From assembly GCF_001182745.1 (NCBI RefSeq), contig NZ_LN868938.1, positions 1,612,001-1,676,000 of the forward strand: 64,000 bases of DNA, written 5' to 3'. This document shows positions 29,263 to 38,147 of this stretch, piece after piece (the stretch's first letter is position 1; every line of letters starts with the position of its first letter). Below the pieces are notes generated by a model. It saw nothing but the letters and a program-made list of their open reading frames with translations. It had not been told where the DNA came from and made no database searches. This DNA is from Nocardia farcinica. GTDB taxonomy: Bacteria > Actinomycetota > Actinomycetes > Mycobacteriales > Mycobacteriaceae. A program made the position numbers and the translations under genes.

Positions 29263-30336
29263 TCAGGAGGGTGGTACGGCGGGCCGCGTGATCAACGGCA
29301 GGTCGAGCGCGGTCAGCAGGCCCGGTGGTGCGGCGACGACCGCGGGCACGGCGTTGACGATGCGCATCGCGGTGGCCAGCAGGGTGGCGAAGTTGTGGTC
29401 GCCGCGCGGGCTCGACGTCACCAGGTCCAGCACGTAGCTCGGGTCGCCGGTGAGCTCGACCCGATAGCAGCCCTGCGGATGCGGCGGCTGCGGCCAGTCC
29501 GGGCACAGATCGGGTCGCAGCCGGGTGACGTGTTCGAGCACCGTCACCGCCCGGTCCCCCACCATGCCGCGCACCTCGAATCGCAGTGCGGCGGCGGTGC
29601 CTTCGGCGATGTGGCCGGTGGCGATGTCGAAAGACTCCGGTGCGGGCACCCGCTCGTAGGTCTCGGTCACCGCGTCCAGCCGCACCCCGATACCCGCGGC
29701 GAGCTGACGCACCACACTGCCCCATGCCAGCGACAGCACGCCGGGCTGCAACAGCATCGGGGTCTCGTCCATCGGCTTGCCGAAGCCCATGATGTCGACC
29801 ATCACCGCGCGGTTGTCGTAGCTGGCGTAGTCGACGATCTCCAGGCAGCGCAGCTGGTCGATGCGCAGGCAGGTGCCCGCCAGCGCCAGCGGCAGCAGAT
29901 CGTTGGCGAAACCGGGGTCGATCCCGTTGACCCACAACGAGGCACCACCGTCGGCGGCGGCGCGCAGCACCGGCTGCAGCAGGTCGTCGGGGAGCACGTC
30001 GTAGGGGTATTGGAAGAACACCGGGGCGCAGGCCACCACGTTCACCCCGGCGGCGAGCAGGGTGCGCAGGTCCTCGACGGCCTCCAGCAGCCGGTTGTCG
30101 GTCATGGCGCAGTAGACGACGCAGTCCGGGCGCAGGGCCAGGATCTCGGCGACGTCGGCGGTGGCGGTCACGCCGGTCGGGGTGTCCAGGCCCGCGAGGG
30201 CGGCGGCGTCCTTGCCCGCCTTGTCGGGTCCGGAGACGTGGACGCCGACCAGGTCCAGGTCGGGGGCGGCGATGATGCCGGCCAGCGCATGCCTGCCGAC
30301 ATTGCCGGTGCCCCACTGCACGACTCGTACGCTCAT
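29263..30336 (-). CDS. Dihydrodipicolinate-reductase-like NAD(P)H oxidoreductase
   Basis: 357 residues. Rossmann start VRVVQWGTGNVGRHALAGI, then VYCAMTDNRL and CAPVFFQYPYD, features of the actinobacterial NAD(P)H-dependent amine-dehydrogenase/DapB-N-like family. It is not a housekeeping DapB, which is much shorter. It starts 2 bases after the upstream SDR stop, so the two form an operon divergent from an IclR-type regulator. The substrate is unknown; a catabolic role is inferred from the neighbours. Confidence 0.82.
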   Translation of the reverse strand: MSVRVVQWGTGNVGRHALAGIIAAPDLDLVGVHVSGPDKAGKDAAALAGLDTPTGVTATADVAEILALRPDCVVYCAMTDNRLLEAVEDLRTLLAAGVNVVACAPVFFQYPYDVLPDDLLQPVLRAAADGGASLWVNGIDPGFANDLLPLALAGTCLRIDQLRCLEIVDYASYDNRAVMVDIMGFGKPMDETPMLLQPGVLSLAWGSVVRQLAAGIGVRLDAVTETYERVPAPESFDIATGHIAEGTAAALRFEVRGMVGDRAVTVLEHVTRLRPDLCPDWPQPPHPQGCYRVELTGDPSYVLDLVTSSPRGDHNFATLLATAMRIVNAVPAVVAAPPGLLTALDLPLITRPAVPPS

Positions 30337-30338
30337 GG

Positions 30339-31130
30339 TCACAGGTCCGGGATCGGGATGGCGAGATTGGGCTGGATCAGACCGCCGTCGGGTTCGAGCA
30401 CCTTGCCGGTGAGGTACTTCCCGGCGGGCGAGACCAGATACAGGGCGGCCGCGGCGATGTCGGCGGGCTCGCCGATGGTGTGCAGCGGGGTCTTCGTCTC
30501 GAGTTCGGTGCGCAGTTGCTCGTTGCCCGCGACCACCTCGAGCGACGAGGTGAGGATCGAGCCGGGGGCGATCGCGTTCACCCGGATGCGCGGATTCAGG
30601 TCCAGCGCGGCCAGTTTCGTGTAGTGCGCGAGCGCGGCCTTGGCGGTGCCGTAGGCGGCGAAGGCGCGACCGGGCAGGCGGCCCATGGTCGAGGTGATGT
30701 TGACGATCGAGCCGCCGTCCGCGGTGGCCAGCATGTGCGGCACGGCGGCGCGGATCAGCGCGTGCGCGTTGGCGACGTTGAAGGTGAACGCCTCGATCAT
30801 CGCCTGCGGGGTGGTGTCCAGCAGCGGCGAGGGCATGGCGCCGCCGACATTGTTGACCACGATGTCGAGCCTGCCGAACCGCTGCACGGCCGCCTCGGCG
30901 AGCCCGGCGGCGGTCTCGGGGTCGCTCAGGTCGGCGGCAACGACGTGCGCCTGCCTGCCCGCGGCCGTGATCTGCTCGGCCACCTCGTCGAGTTGTTGCT
31001 TGGTGCGCGCCGCGATCAGCACGTCGGCGCCCGCCTCGGCGAAGGCCACGGCGATGGCGCGGCCCAGGCCGCGGCCCGCGCCGGTGACGACGGCGACCTG
31101 CCCGTCTATCCGGAATCGGTCGAGAATCAT
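30339..31130 (-). CDS. Short-chain dehydrogenase/reductase
   Basis: 263 residues. Classical SDR motifs: cofactor loop TGAGRGLG (16-23), NNVGG, catalytic ITSTMG serine and YGTAK (Y-x3-K), and the C-terminal [10 protein letters not shown]. It reduces or oxidises a hydroxyl/keto group with NAD(P). First gene of the two-gene operon; an extensive inverted repeat lies in its promoter region. Confidence 0.92.
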   Translation of the reverse strand: MILDRFRIDGQVAVVTGAGRGLGRAIAVAFAEAGADVLIAARTKQQLDEVAEQITAAGRQAHVVAADLSDPETAAGLAEAAVQRFGRLDIVVNNVGGAMPSPLLDTTPQAMIEAFTFNVANAHALIRAAVPHMLATADGGSIVNITSTMGRLPGRAFAAYGTAKAALAHYTKLAALDLNPRIRVNAIAPGSILTSSLEVVAGNEQLRTELETKTPLHTIGEPADIAAAALYLVSPAGKYLTGKVLEPDGGLIQPNLAIPIPDL

Positions 31131-31171
31131 GTGTGCTCCGATCGGCGCCGCATGCGGCGGCGGTAGACGAC

Positions 31172-31222
31172 GTCGAATACTGATGACGAATATTCGACAG
31201 GTGATGTTCTATATTCGTCATC
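31172..31222. promoter_or_regulatory. Nested inverted repeats in the divergent SDR/IclR promoter
   Basis: GATGACGAATAT (31182-31193) is a perfect 12-bp inverted repeat of ATATTCGTCATC (31211-31222). Inside lies the palindrome CGAATATTCG (31187-31196), and GTCGAATA (31172-31179) repeats inversely as TATTCGAC (31191-31198). A plus-strand -10 box TATATT (31210-31215) overlaps the right arm. Probable operator of the IclR-type regulator. Confidence 0.65.
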
Positions 31223-31260
31223 GTAGGTCGGTGCCAGGAACGGACACAAGGGGTTCGCCG

Positions 31261-32145
31261 ATGACGGACACGCAGACGGGCGCGGTGCGCTCGCCCTCCC
31301 CGCCGACGCGGCGGGTGGTCGAGATCCTGACGTTGCTCGCCGGTGCGGCCGAGCCGCTTCCCGTGGCCGCCATCGCCGAACGCCTGGGCATCGCCCGCGC
31401 CACCGCCACGGCCGTGCTGGCCGAACTCGATCTCGCGGGCTGGGCCGTGCGGGTGCCCGATCGCGGGTACCGGCTCGGACCCGGCCTGCTCACCCTCACG
31501 GGCCCGCTGCTGCCGCCCGAGATCGGGGACATACTCCAGGAACTGGCCACCGAGGCGGGCTGCGGCGCGACGCTGAGCCGCATCGAACCCGACGCGCTGA
31601 CGGTGCTCGACGTCCGGCACGGCCCGGACCGGATGGTGCCGGGAATCCCGGTCGGCCACCGGATTCCACTGCGGTTCCCGGCCGGGGCGGCGGTGATGCC
31701 GTGGCGGCCCGCCGCCGAGCAGAACACCTGGCTGGCCACCACCGCCGACGCCGACCGACGGACCGCGGGCGCGCTGCTCACCCTGGTGAAGGACCGCGGC
31801 GTCGCCGTGTTCCGTCCCCGCTCCGACGACGCAGGCACCGTGGACCTGCTCGCCGACCTGCTCGCGGCCGTGGGCACCGAACTGCTGCACCCGCACCTGC
31901 GCACCCGGGCCCTGCGCCAGCTCACCGCCCTCACCGCGCGTCCCTTCACCCGGCACGAGCTCGACGGTGACGAGCAGCTGCCGCTGAGCTACCTGGCCGC
32001 GCCGGTGTTCGACGGCGCGGGCACGGCCGCCTACGAGGTGCAGCTCGGACCGCTGCGTGCGACGACCACAAGGGCAGATCGGGACCGGTACATCGCCATC
32101 ACCCTGGCGGCCGCCCGGGCGCTGACCGCCGCGCTGAGCGGGTGA
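31261..32145 (+). CDS. IclR-like helix-turn-helix regulator
   Basis: 294 residues. An N-terminal winged helix (LPVAAIAERLGIARATATAVLAELDLAGW, about 36-64) is followed by an effector-like domain (RIEPDALTVLDVRHG, then PLRFPAGAAVMPW) weakly like IclR. Divergent from the SDR/DapB-like operon, so it probably controls that operon. ATG 31261. Confidence 0.82.
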   Translation: MTDTQTGAVRSPSPPTRRVVEILTLLAGAAEPLPVAAIAERLGIARATATAVLAELDLAGWAVRVPDRGYRLGPGLLTLTGPLLPPEIGDILQELATEAGCGATLSRIEPDALTVLDVRHGPDRMVPGIPVGHRIPLRFPAGAAVMPWRPAAEQNTWLATTADADRRTAGALLTLVKDRGVAVFRPRSDDAGTVDLLADLLAAVGTELLHPHLRTRALRQLTALTARPFTRHELDGDEQLPLSYLAAPVFDGAGTAAYEVQLGPLRATTTRADRDRYIAITLAAARALTAALSG

Positions 32146-32164
32146 GCCGACGCTCCGCGCGCCG

Positions 32165-32584
32165 CTAGCCGGGCGGCGGGTCGGCCGGGGCGCCGTCGTC
32201 GCCCAACAGTTCGTCGGCCCGGCGGAGCGCGTCGTCGAGTCCGTCCTCGAACTCGGCGAGCGCGTCGAGAAGTCCGAAGCCGTCGAGCAATTCGCTCATC
32301 TCGCCGCGGACGGTCTCGAGTTCGGCGATCGCGGGGTCGATGCGCGACCACGCCGGGGACTCGTGCCAGCGGTCGTCCCGAGCGAGCCAGGCGACCAGGA
32401 TGTCGCGCACCCAGCGGTGATCGGCGGTGTACAGCTCGTACCGGTCACCGCCCGCGCGCCGGTATCGCAGGTGGTAGAGCGCCTCGGGAAGGTACTCCGC
32501 CCGGATCCAATCGTCCTCGGCCCGCGCGAGTTCCAGGTGGGGACGGCCCTCGCCGGGGTCCGGTGCGCGGGATTCGGGACGCAT
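32165..32584 (-). CDS. Conserved hypothetical protein
   Basis: 139 residues, acidic and mostly helical, with W/Y-rich middle (ALYHLRYRRAGGDRYELYTADHRWVRDILVAWLARDDRWHESPAW) and an acidic C-terminal helix (FEDGLDDALRRADELLGDDG). No family recognised. Codon use is normal for the region. ATG 32584 has no clear ribosome-binding site. Confidence 0.7.
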   Translation of the reverse strand: MRPESRAPDPGEGRPHLELARAEDDWIRAEYLPEALYHLRYRRAGGDRYELYTADHRWVRDILVAWLARDDRWHESPAWSRIDPAIAELETVRGEMSELLDGFGLLDALAEFEDGLDDALRRADELLGDDGAPADPPPG

Positions 32585-32652
32585 CGGGTCAGTCTGCCCG
32601 ATTCCGCGCCGGGCGGCACCGCGGCGGCCGGCGCCCCGGTTACCCTCGGAGC

Positions 32653-33180
32653 GTGACGTGGACCGCGCCCGAAGTGACCCGCACCAGCGCCCCGACCGAC
32701 GGCGGCGAGCGAGAGTTGTTGCAGGGCTGGCTCGATCGGCATCGGCGCACGCTGCTGTGGAAGTGCGCGGGACTGGACGCCGCCGCCCTGCGCCGCCGCG
32801 CCGTGCCGCCGTCACGGATGTCGCTGCTCGGCCTCGTCCGGCACATGAGCGAGGTCGAACGCGGCTGGTTCCGCCTCGCCGCCGCCGAGACCGACCTCGA
32901 CCACCTCTACTGCAGCGAGGCGAATCCCAGCGGCGATTTCGAGGACATCGACGACGCCGACCCGCGCGCGGCCTTCGCCACCTACCACGCCGAGGTGGCC
33001 GCGGCCGACGCCGCGATGGCGCCCCTGCCCCTCGACCACACCTTCGTCTTCCCCCGCGGCGGAACCGGCACCCGCTACACCGTCCGCTGGGTCTACCTGC
33101 ACATGATCGAGGAGTACGCCCGCCACAACGGCCACGCCGACCTGCTGCGCGAACGCATCGACGGGCGCACCGGCGACTGA
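32653..33180 (+). CDS. DinB/DUF664 family protein
   Basis: 175 residues, a four-helix bundle of the mycothiol-transferase/DinB superfamily: GLVRHMSEVERGWF, then VYLHMIEEYARHNGHADLLRE, which provide the histidines of the metal site. Members may transfer mycothiol to electrophiles; no substrate can be named. GTG 32653 lies exactly at the expected transcript start after TACCCT (32641-32646), so the mRNA is leaderless. Confidence 0.88.
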   Translation: MTWTAPEVTRTSAPTDGGERELLQGWLDRHRRTLLWKCAGLDAAALRRRAVPPSRMSLLGLVRHMSEVERGWFRLAAAETDLDHLYCSEANPSGDFEDIDDADPRAAFATYHAEVAAADAAMAPLPLDHTFVFPRGGTGTRYTVRWVYLHMIEEYARHNGHADLLRERIDGRTGD

Positions 33181-33255
33181 GGCCCTGCCCGACCCACCGG
33201 CCGCCGGATGTGCTTCCATGGAGGCAACTCCTCAGACAAGTAGAGAGGCAGGGTG

Positions 33256-33927
33256 ATGGTCCCGCAGGTGAGACGGCATCCGCTGGCCGCGCAGACGGCC
33301 GAGCTGTTGCTCGAACGGATCCGTGCCGGCGAATGGGCGCTCGGGCACCGGTTGCCCGGCGAGACGACACTGGCGGCCCAGCTCGGCGTCGGCCGCTCGA
33401 CGGTGCGCGAAGCGATCCGCGAACTCGCGGGCAAGGGCGTGCTCGACAGCAGGCAGGGCGCCGGGGTGTTCGTCACCGCCCTGGACGTGACCGAGGACTG
33501 GGACGCGATGCTGCGCCGGGCCGACATCGCCGCCGTGATCGAGGCACGCATCGCCATCGAGGCCGAGGCCGCCGCGCTCGCCGCCCGGCGGCGCACCCCC
33601 GCCGACCTGCGCGCGCTGCGGCGCAGCCTGGCCGCGCGCGAACCGCACGGGGAGCCGATCCCCGACCACGTCGACGCCGACATGGCCTTTCATCGCACCG
33701 TGGTCGTCGCCGCGCACAACGACGTGCTCACGCAACTGTTCGACACCTTCCTCCCCCGGCTGCGCCCGGCCATGATCGACATGCTCGCCATCCGCCCGGT
33801 CCCCTCCGAACAGGCCGACCATGCCGCGCACGCCCGCCTGGTCGAGGCGATCGCGGCCGGCGATCCCACCGCGGCAGCGGAATTCAGCCGCGCCCACCTC
33901 ACCCAGCTGAAGGCGGCCTTCGCATGA
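33256..33927 (+). CDS. FadR-type GntR regulator
   Basis: 223 residues. GntR winged helix (GHRLPGETTLAAQLGVGRSTVREAIRELAGKGV, about 31-63) and a helical FCD effector domain with D/H metal-type residues (DADMAFHRTVVVAAHND; the second His in HARLVEAI). Its stop overlaps the ABC ATPase start (ATGA), so the two are coupled and the ATPase is a likely target. Confidence 0.9.
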   Translation: MVPQVRRHPLAAQTAELLLERIRAGEWALGHRLPGETTLAAQLGVGRSTVREAIRELAGKGVLDSRQGAGVFVTALDVTEDWDAMLRRADIAAVIEARIAIEAEAAALAARRRTPADLRALRRSLAAREPHGEPIPDHVDADMAFHRTVVVAAHNDVLTQLFDTFLPRLRPAMIDMLAIRPVPSEQADHAAHARLVEAIAAGDPTAAAEFSRAHLTQLKAAFA

Positions 33928-34733
33928 CCGACCCGGTGCTCGAACTGATCGATGTGACCTTCCGGCGCGAGGGCCGCACCATCCTGCACGGCATCTCGCT
34001 CACCGTGCGTCCCGGCGAGCGCTGGGCGCTGCTCGGCCCCAACGGCGCGGGCAAATCCACGCTGCTCGGTTTCTGTGCCGCGAACACCTTCCCGACCACC
34101 GGCACCGTGCGCGTGCTCGGGCAGCAACTGGGCCGGGTGGAACTGGCGCGGCTGCGCCACGACATCGGCCACGTGAACCCGCGTCATCCGCTGCGCTCCC
34201 CGCTGAGCATTCGCGAGGTCGTGCTCACCGGGCTCACCGCGACCGTGGATCTGCCGATGCGCTGGACCCCCGGCGCCGACGACCTGCGGCGGGCGGAGGA
34301 GATGATCGACACGGTCGGCCTGTCCGGCAAGGCCGACAACGGGTGGCCCACCCTCTCCCAGGGCGAACGTGGCCGGGCCCTGATCGCCCGCGCCCTCGTC
34401 GCCGAACCCCGCCTGCTGCTGTTCGACGAGCCGACCACCGGCCTGGACGTGGCCGCCCGCGAACAACTCCTGGAGACGATCGCCCGCCTGGACGACACCC
34501 ATCCCGACGTCGCCTCGATCCTGGTCACCCACCATCTCGAAGAACTGCCGACCACCACCACCCACGCCCTGCTCATCGCCGACGGCCGTACCGTCGCCGC
34601 CGGTCCCGCCGCCGACACCATCACCACCGCGACCGTCACCGCGGCCTTCGACCACCCCGTCGAGGTCGGCTACGACCGCGGCCGCTGGAGCGCCCGCGCG
34701 CAGGCCGAACCGCTGCGCGCCTACGCGGGCTGA
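33924..34733 (+). CDS. Stand-alone ABC ATPase (ModF-like)
   Basis: 269 residues. Walker [10 protein letters not shown] (about 38-46), signature LSQGERGR, Walker B LLLFDEPTTGLD, H-loop THH. The lead-in (LLGFCAANTFPTTGTVRVLGQQLGRVELARLR) is like YlmA/ModF-type ATPases. No permease or binding protein lies nearby, so it either serves a transporter encoded elsewhere or acts in a non-transport role. Coupled to the upstream FadR gene. Confidence 0.88.
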   Translation: MTDPVLELIDVTFRREGRTILHGISLTVRPGERWALLGPNGAGKSTLLGFCAANTFPTTGTVRVLGQQLGRVELARLRHDIGHVNPRHPLRSPLSIREVVLTGLTATVDLPMRWTPGADDLRRAEEMIDTVGLSGKADNGWPTLSQGERGRALIARALVAEPRLLLFDEPTTGLDVAAREQLLETIARLDDTHPDVASILVTHHLEELPTTTTHALLIADGRTVAAGPAADTITTATVTAAFDHPVEVGYDRGRWSARAQAEPLRAYAG

Positions 34734-34750
34734 ACCGGCGCGGCCGCACC

Positions 34751-35404
34751 TCACCCGCCGGCCACCAGCGCGGGGGTGAGCGCGGTCGGATCCGTCACCA
34801 GCGCGCTCGCCAGTGCCCGCGCGTCCGGGTCCAGCGGGTACTCGGGCCGGGGCACGGCGATCACCCGCATGCCCGCCGCGTGCGCGGAGCGCAGGCCGTT
34901 GCTCGAATCCTCCACCGCCGCACAGGCTTGCGGCGCGACACCGAGCTTGTCGGCGACGGCCAGGTACACATCGGGTGCGGGCTTGCCGCGCGCGACCTCC
35001 TCGGTGGACAACGTCACCGTGAAGTGCTCGATCAGCCCGGTGCGGCCGAGGACGGTGTCGATCAGCGCGCGCGGGGAGGAACTGGCCAGGCCGAGCGGAA
35101 AGTTCTCGCTCATCCGCCGCACCGCCTCGACGGCGCCGGGCAGCAGCGGCACCGCGCGGTCGTAGTGCTGCGACATCAGCGCGATCACCTCGGCGGCGAC
35201 CCGGTCGGGTGGCGCGTCGACACCGAGCTCCCGGCTGAGGTAGGCCGACCACTCCCCCGTGCTCATGCCCATCAGCCTGCGCTGGGTGTCCGGTTGCCAG
35301 GTGCCGCCGTGGTCGGCGATGTAGGCGCGGCGCACCCGCTCCCACACCGGTTCGGAATCGATGAGGACGCCGTCCATGTCGAACACGACCGCTGTGATCT
35401 GCAT
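34751..35404 (-). CDS. HAD-superfamily hydrolase
   Basis: 217 residues. Catalytic motif DMDGVLIDSEP near the N-terminus, motif II LASSS, motif III K in ARGKPAPDVY, motif IV EDSSNG: a beta-phosphoglucomutase-like phosphatase. The substrate is probably a small phosphosugar but is not defined. ATG 35404. Confidence 0.92.
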   Translation of the reverse strand: MQITAVVFDMDGVLIDSEPVWERVRRAYIADHGGTWQPDTQRRLMGMSTGEWSAYLSRELGVDAPPDRVAAEVIALMSQHYDRAVPLLPGAVEAVRRMSENFPLGLASSSPRALIDTVLGRTGLIEHFTVTLSTEEVARGKPAPDVYLAVADKLGVAPQACAAVEDSSNGLRSAHAAGMRVIAVPRPEYPLDPDARALASALVTDPTALTPALVAGG

Positions 35405-35526
35405 CGCCCTGCCACACCCCTTCGCCGTCGGGACACCAACCACGGTGCTCGACGCCCAGCGTAGAGGCCGTGGCGGGCGCCACCCACCGGTCGGCGCCCG
35501 GCAACCAACCGGATACCGTTGTCCTC

Positions 35527-36189
35527 ATGACCGAGGACCACACCGCCGACCCGCTGCCCACCGCCGAGCACCACGAGGGCGGCTTCCGGCCGATGTGGGA
35601 GCAGATGGTGCGCGACTCCGATTTCAGCCGGGGCGGACCCTACTTCGGCGAATTCGTCGAGCAGGTGCGCATCCTCATGGACCAGGCCCGGGTCGCCGCC
35701 CCCTCCGACGACCTGGCGCTGGAACTGATCGGCCAGCTCAAGGAACTCAACGCCAAGCTGGCCGACGCGGTGGTGGACGAGTGGTCGACCCCGACCTGGA
35801 CCCGCCACGATCTGCCCGCCCGCGGCAACGTCACGCTGCCGCCCTTCCGGGTGCAGCGGGCCAGCCGCAAGGGCGTGGAAACCGCCATCACCTTCCGCAC
35901 CTTCCACCTCGGCGGCAACGCGGCCGCGCACGGCGGCCAGATGGCCGTCGGCTTCGACGAGCTGTGCGGCATGGCCGCGGCCATCCACGCCGGTTCGGTC
36001 ACCCGCACCGCCTCGCTGACCATCGACTACCGCTCCATCACCCCGCTCGACAAGGAGCTCACGCTGCGGTCGTGGGTGGAGAACCAGGAAGGCCGCAAGG
36101 TGTGGGTGCGCGCCACCCTGCACGACGGCGAACGCCTGTGCGCCGAGGCGCACGGGCTGTTCATCGTGCTGCGGCCCGGTCAGGCCTGA
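35527..36189 (+). CDS. PaaI-like hotdog thioesterase
   Basis: 220 residues with a C-terminal hotdog domain (HGGQMAVGFDELCGMAAAIHAG, RTASLTIDYRSITPLDKELTLRSWV). The family hydrolyses acyl- or aryl-CoA. It converges on the sulfotransferase operon, its stop touching the sulfotransferase stop. ATG 35527 lies 8 bases after TACCGT (35514-35519): leaderless. Confidence 0.88.
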   Translation: MTEDHTADPLPTAEHHEGGFRPMWEQMVRDSDFSRGGPYFGEFVEQVRILMDQARVAAPSDDLALELIGQLKELNAKLADAVVDEWSTPTWTRHDLPARGNVTLPPFRVQRASRKGVETAITFRTFHLGGNAAAHGGQMAVGFDELCGMAAAIHAGSVTRTASLTIDYRSITPLDKELTLRSWVENQEGRKVWVRATLHDGERLCAEAHGLFIVLRPGQA

Positions 36190-37353
36190 TCACCGGTCGG
36201 GAAAGTACACCGCCCGGTAGTCGGCGAACCGCTCGTCGACCTGATCGGCGGTGAGGCCGAACTCGGCGAGAGTGTACTGGTGGGCGGGCCGCGCCGCTCC
36301 CGAGGTGGATTCGCCGTGCAGTGCCCGCATGGCCGACTCGGCCTCGGCGGTGAAGGTCATCCCGAACCGGTCGTAGATGCCGCCGATGGCGCCGATCGGG
36401 TCGGCGACGAAGTCGTCGTAGTAGACGTCGGCGAACTGCGCCTGGTCGTAGCGCTTGCGGTCCTCCTGGAATCGGTGGGCCCCGCGCGCCCACAGGTCCA
36501 GCTGGGTCTCGCCGACGACCGGCCCGCGGAACTTCTCCGACCAGCCCTCGGTGGCCTTCTCGTTGAGGCTGCACACCGAGGCGATGATGGTGCGCGGATC
36601 GCGGTGCATCTGCACGACGAGTGCGTCCGGGTAGACGGCCATGAGCGCGTCGAGGGCGAACAGGTGGCTGGGATTCTTCAGCACCCAGCGCTTCTCGGCG
36701 TCGGGCAGCCCGATCAGTTGCAGGTTGCGCTTGTGCCTGCGATAGGCGGGCGTCCAGTCCTGCTCGCGCAACCACGTGGAGTAGGTGGGCAGGTAGGCCA
36801 GGCATTCGTAGGACACCGACATCGCCGACTGGCGCAGCAACTGCCAGCACTCCTCCACCTGGTCGGCGGAGATGTGGTGGACACCCATGAATTCCGGGTG
36901 TTCGACGTGGTGTTTGGCGAAGGCCGCTTCGATCCGCTGATACACCGGGTTCTCGGCCCAGGTCTCCCGCGGCGGGCGCGGCTGCGGCATCTCGGTCAGC
37001 CACATCTCCAGGCCCTGATGCGCCGGGTCGGCCTCGAGCAACCGGTGCACCGCCGTGGTGCCCGACCGCGGCAGGCCGGTGACGAAGACCGGTCGCTCGA
37101 CGGCGACCTCGGCGTGCTCGGGGTGCCGTTGCCAGGCGTTCTCGCTGAGCAGCCGGGCGATCAGCGCGCCGCGCAGGAAGGCGCGGTTGACCTTGTTGCC
37201 GAAGGGGGTCAGCTCCGCGTCGCGGTGGTAGGAGTCGAGCAGCACGCCCAGCCCCTCGCGGTAGTCGTCGGTGCCGAAGTCGTCGAGCCCGACCACCTTG
37301 CTCGCCGAGGCGTGCAGATCCTCGACGGTGCCGACGTCGTCCCTGCCGATCAT
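36190..37353 (-). CDS. Sulfotransferase family protein (Rv3529c-like)
   Basis: 387 residues. The PAPS 5'-phosphosulfate loop is GLPRSGTT (about 93-100); a second conserved block is HRDPRTIIASVCSL, containing the 3'-phosphate-binding Arg/Ser. The family transfers sulfate from PAPS to hydroxyls. It ends a three-gene minus-strand operon with an SDR and a DUF1214 protein, an arrangement resembling Rv3531c-Rv3530c-Rv3529c near the mycobacterial cholesterol genes. ATG 37353 has GGAGAA upstream. The acceptor, perhaps a sterol or fatty acyl derivative, is unknown. Confidence 0.87.
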   Translation of the reverse strand: MIGRDDVGTVEDLHASASKVVGLDDFGTDDYREGLGVLLDSYHRDAELTPFGNKVNRAFLRGALIARLLSENAWQRHPEHAEVAVERPVFVTGLPRSGTTAVHRLLEADPAHQGLEMWLTEMPQPRPPRETWAENPVYQRIEAAFAKHHVEHPEFMGVHHISADQVEECWQLLRQSAMSVSYECLAYLPTYSTWLREQDWTPAYRRHKRNLQLIGLPDAEKRWVLKNPSHLFALDALMAVYPDALVVQMHRDPRTIIASVCSLNEKATEGWSEKFRGPVVGETQLDLWARGAHRFQEDRKRYDQAQFADVYYDDFVADPIGAIGGIYDRFGMTFTAEAESAMRALHGESTSGAARPAHQYTLAEFGLTADQVDERFADYRAVYFPDR

Positions 37354-37370
37354 GTCCTGTGTTCTCCTCA

Positions 37371-38147
37371 TCAGTGGTGGTACTCGCCCGCGTTGACGTC
37401 CAGGCACGCGCCGGTGATCGCCCGCGCCAGCGACGAGGCGAAGAACACGACCGCGTCGGCGATCTCGTCGGGTTCGGGCAGCTTGCGCAGGTCGATGGTG
37501 CTCGCGGTCTCGGCGTAGACCTCCTCGGCGGTGATGCCGCGCTGCTCGGCCAGGTAGTTGAAGTACCACTTCAGGTTGTCGGCCCAGATATAGCCCGGCG
37601 CCACGGAATTGACGCGGATGCCCTGCGGGCCCAGCTCGGTGGCCAGGCTCTGGGCGAGTGCGAGCAGGCTCGACTTGGCCATCTTGTAGGGGCCGAAGGT
37701 GCGCCGGGAGTGGTGCAGCACGGCCGAATTGATCATCACCACCGAGCCGGTGGACGCGGCGAGGTCGGGGATGAAGGCGCGGGTCAGCCGCAGCGCCGCC
37801 AGCACGTTGGTCTCGAAGCCCGCGCGCACCTGGTCGAGGTCGACCTCGGCCAGGTCGGCCAGCGGCGGGATGGCGAACGCGTTGTTCACCACGGTGTCCA
37901 CCCGGCCGAACTCCGCGCGGGTGGTCTCCACCAGGGCGCGCACCGCGTCCTCGTTCCTGATGTCGGTGGGCACCGCCAGGGCCCGCCTGCCCAGCTCGCC
38001 GATCTCCTTCGCCACCTCGGTGAGCCGCGATTCGGTCCGCGAGGCCAGCACCACGTCGGCGCCGGCCTTGGCGCTCTGCACCGCGATCGCCCGGCCCAGT
38101 CCCGGACCCACGCCGGAGACGACGACCACCTTGTCCTGCAACAACAT
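37371..38147 (-). CDS. Short-chain dehydrogenase (Rv3530c-like)
   Basis: 258 residues. SGVGPGLG cofactor loop, NNAFA, catalytic Ser in MINSAVLHHS and YKMAK. The unusual NNAFAIPP in place of NNAG and the insertion IWADNLKWYFNYLAEQRGIT match the mycobacterial steroid-locus SDR type. Its start overlaps the stop of the DUF1214 gene (TGATG), and the sulfotransferase gene follows after 17 bases. Confidence 0.9.
   Translation of the reverse strand: MLLQDKVVVVSGVGPGLGRAIAVQSAKAGADVVLASRTESRLTEVAKEIGELGRRALAVPTDIRNEDAVRALVETTRAEFGRVDTVVNNAFAIPPLADLAEVDLDQVRAGFETNVLAALRLTRAFIPDLAASTGSVVMINSAVLHHSRRTFGPYKMAKSSLLALAQSLATELGPQGIRVNSVAPGYIWADNLKWYFNYLAEQRGITAEEVYAETASTIDLRKLPEPDEIADAVVFFASSLARAITGACLDVNAGEYHH

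Noticed and set aside
29263..31956. An 897-codon minus frame covering the DapB-like gene, the SDR gene and the divergent regulator
   Set aside because: Only its last 357 codons are a protein family; the rest lies over the SDR gene in another frame and the regulator on the other strand, so the start is ATG 30336.
32165..33370. A 401-codon minus frame upstream of the hypothetical protein
   Set aside because: The part before 32584 overlaps the DinB gene and FadR start on the plus strand and is Arg-rich shadow sequence.
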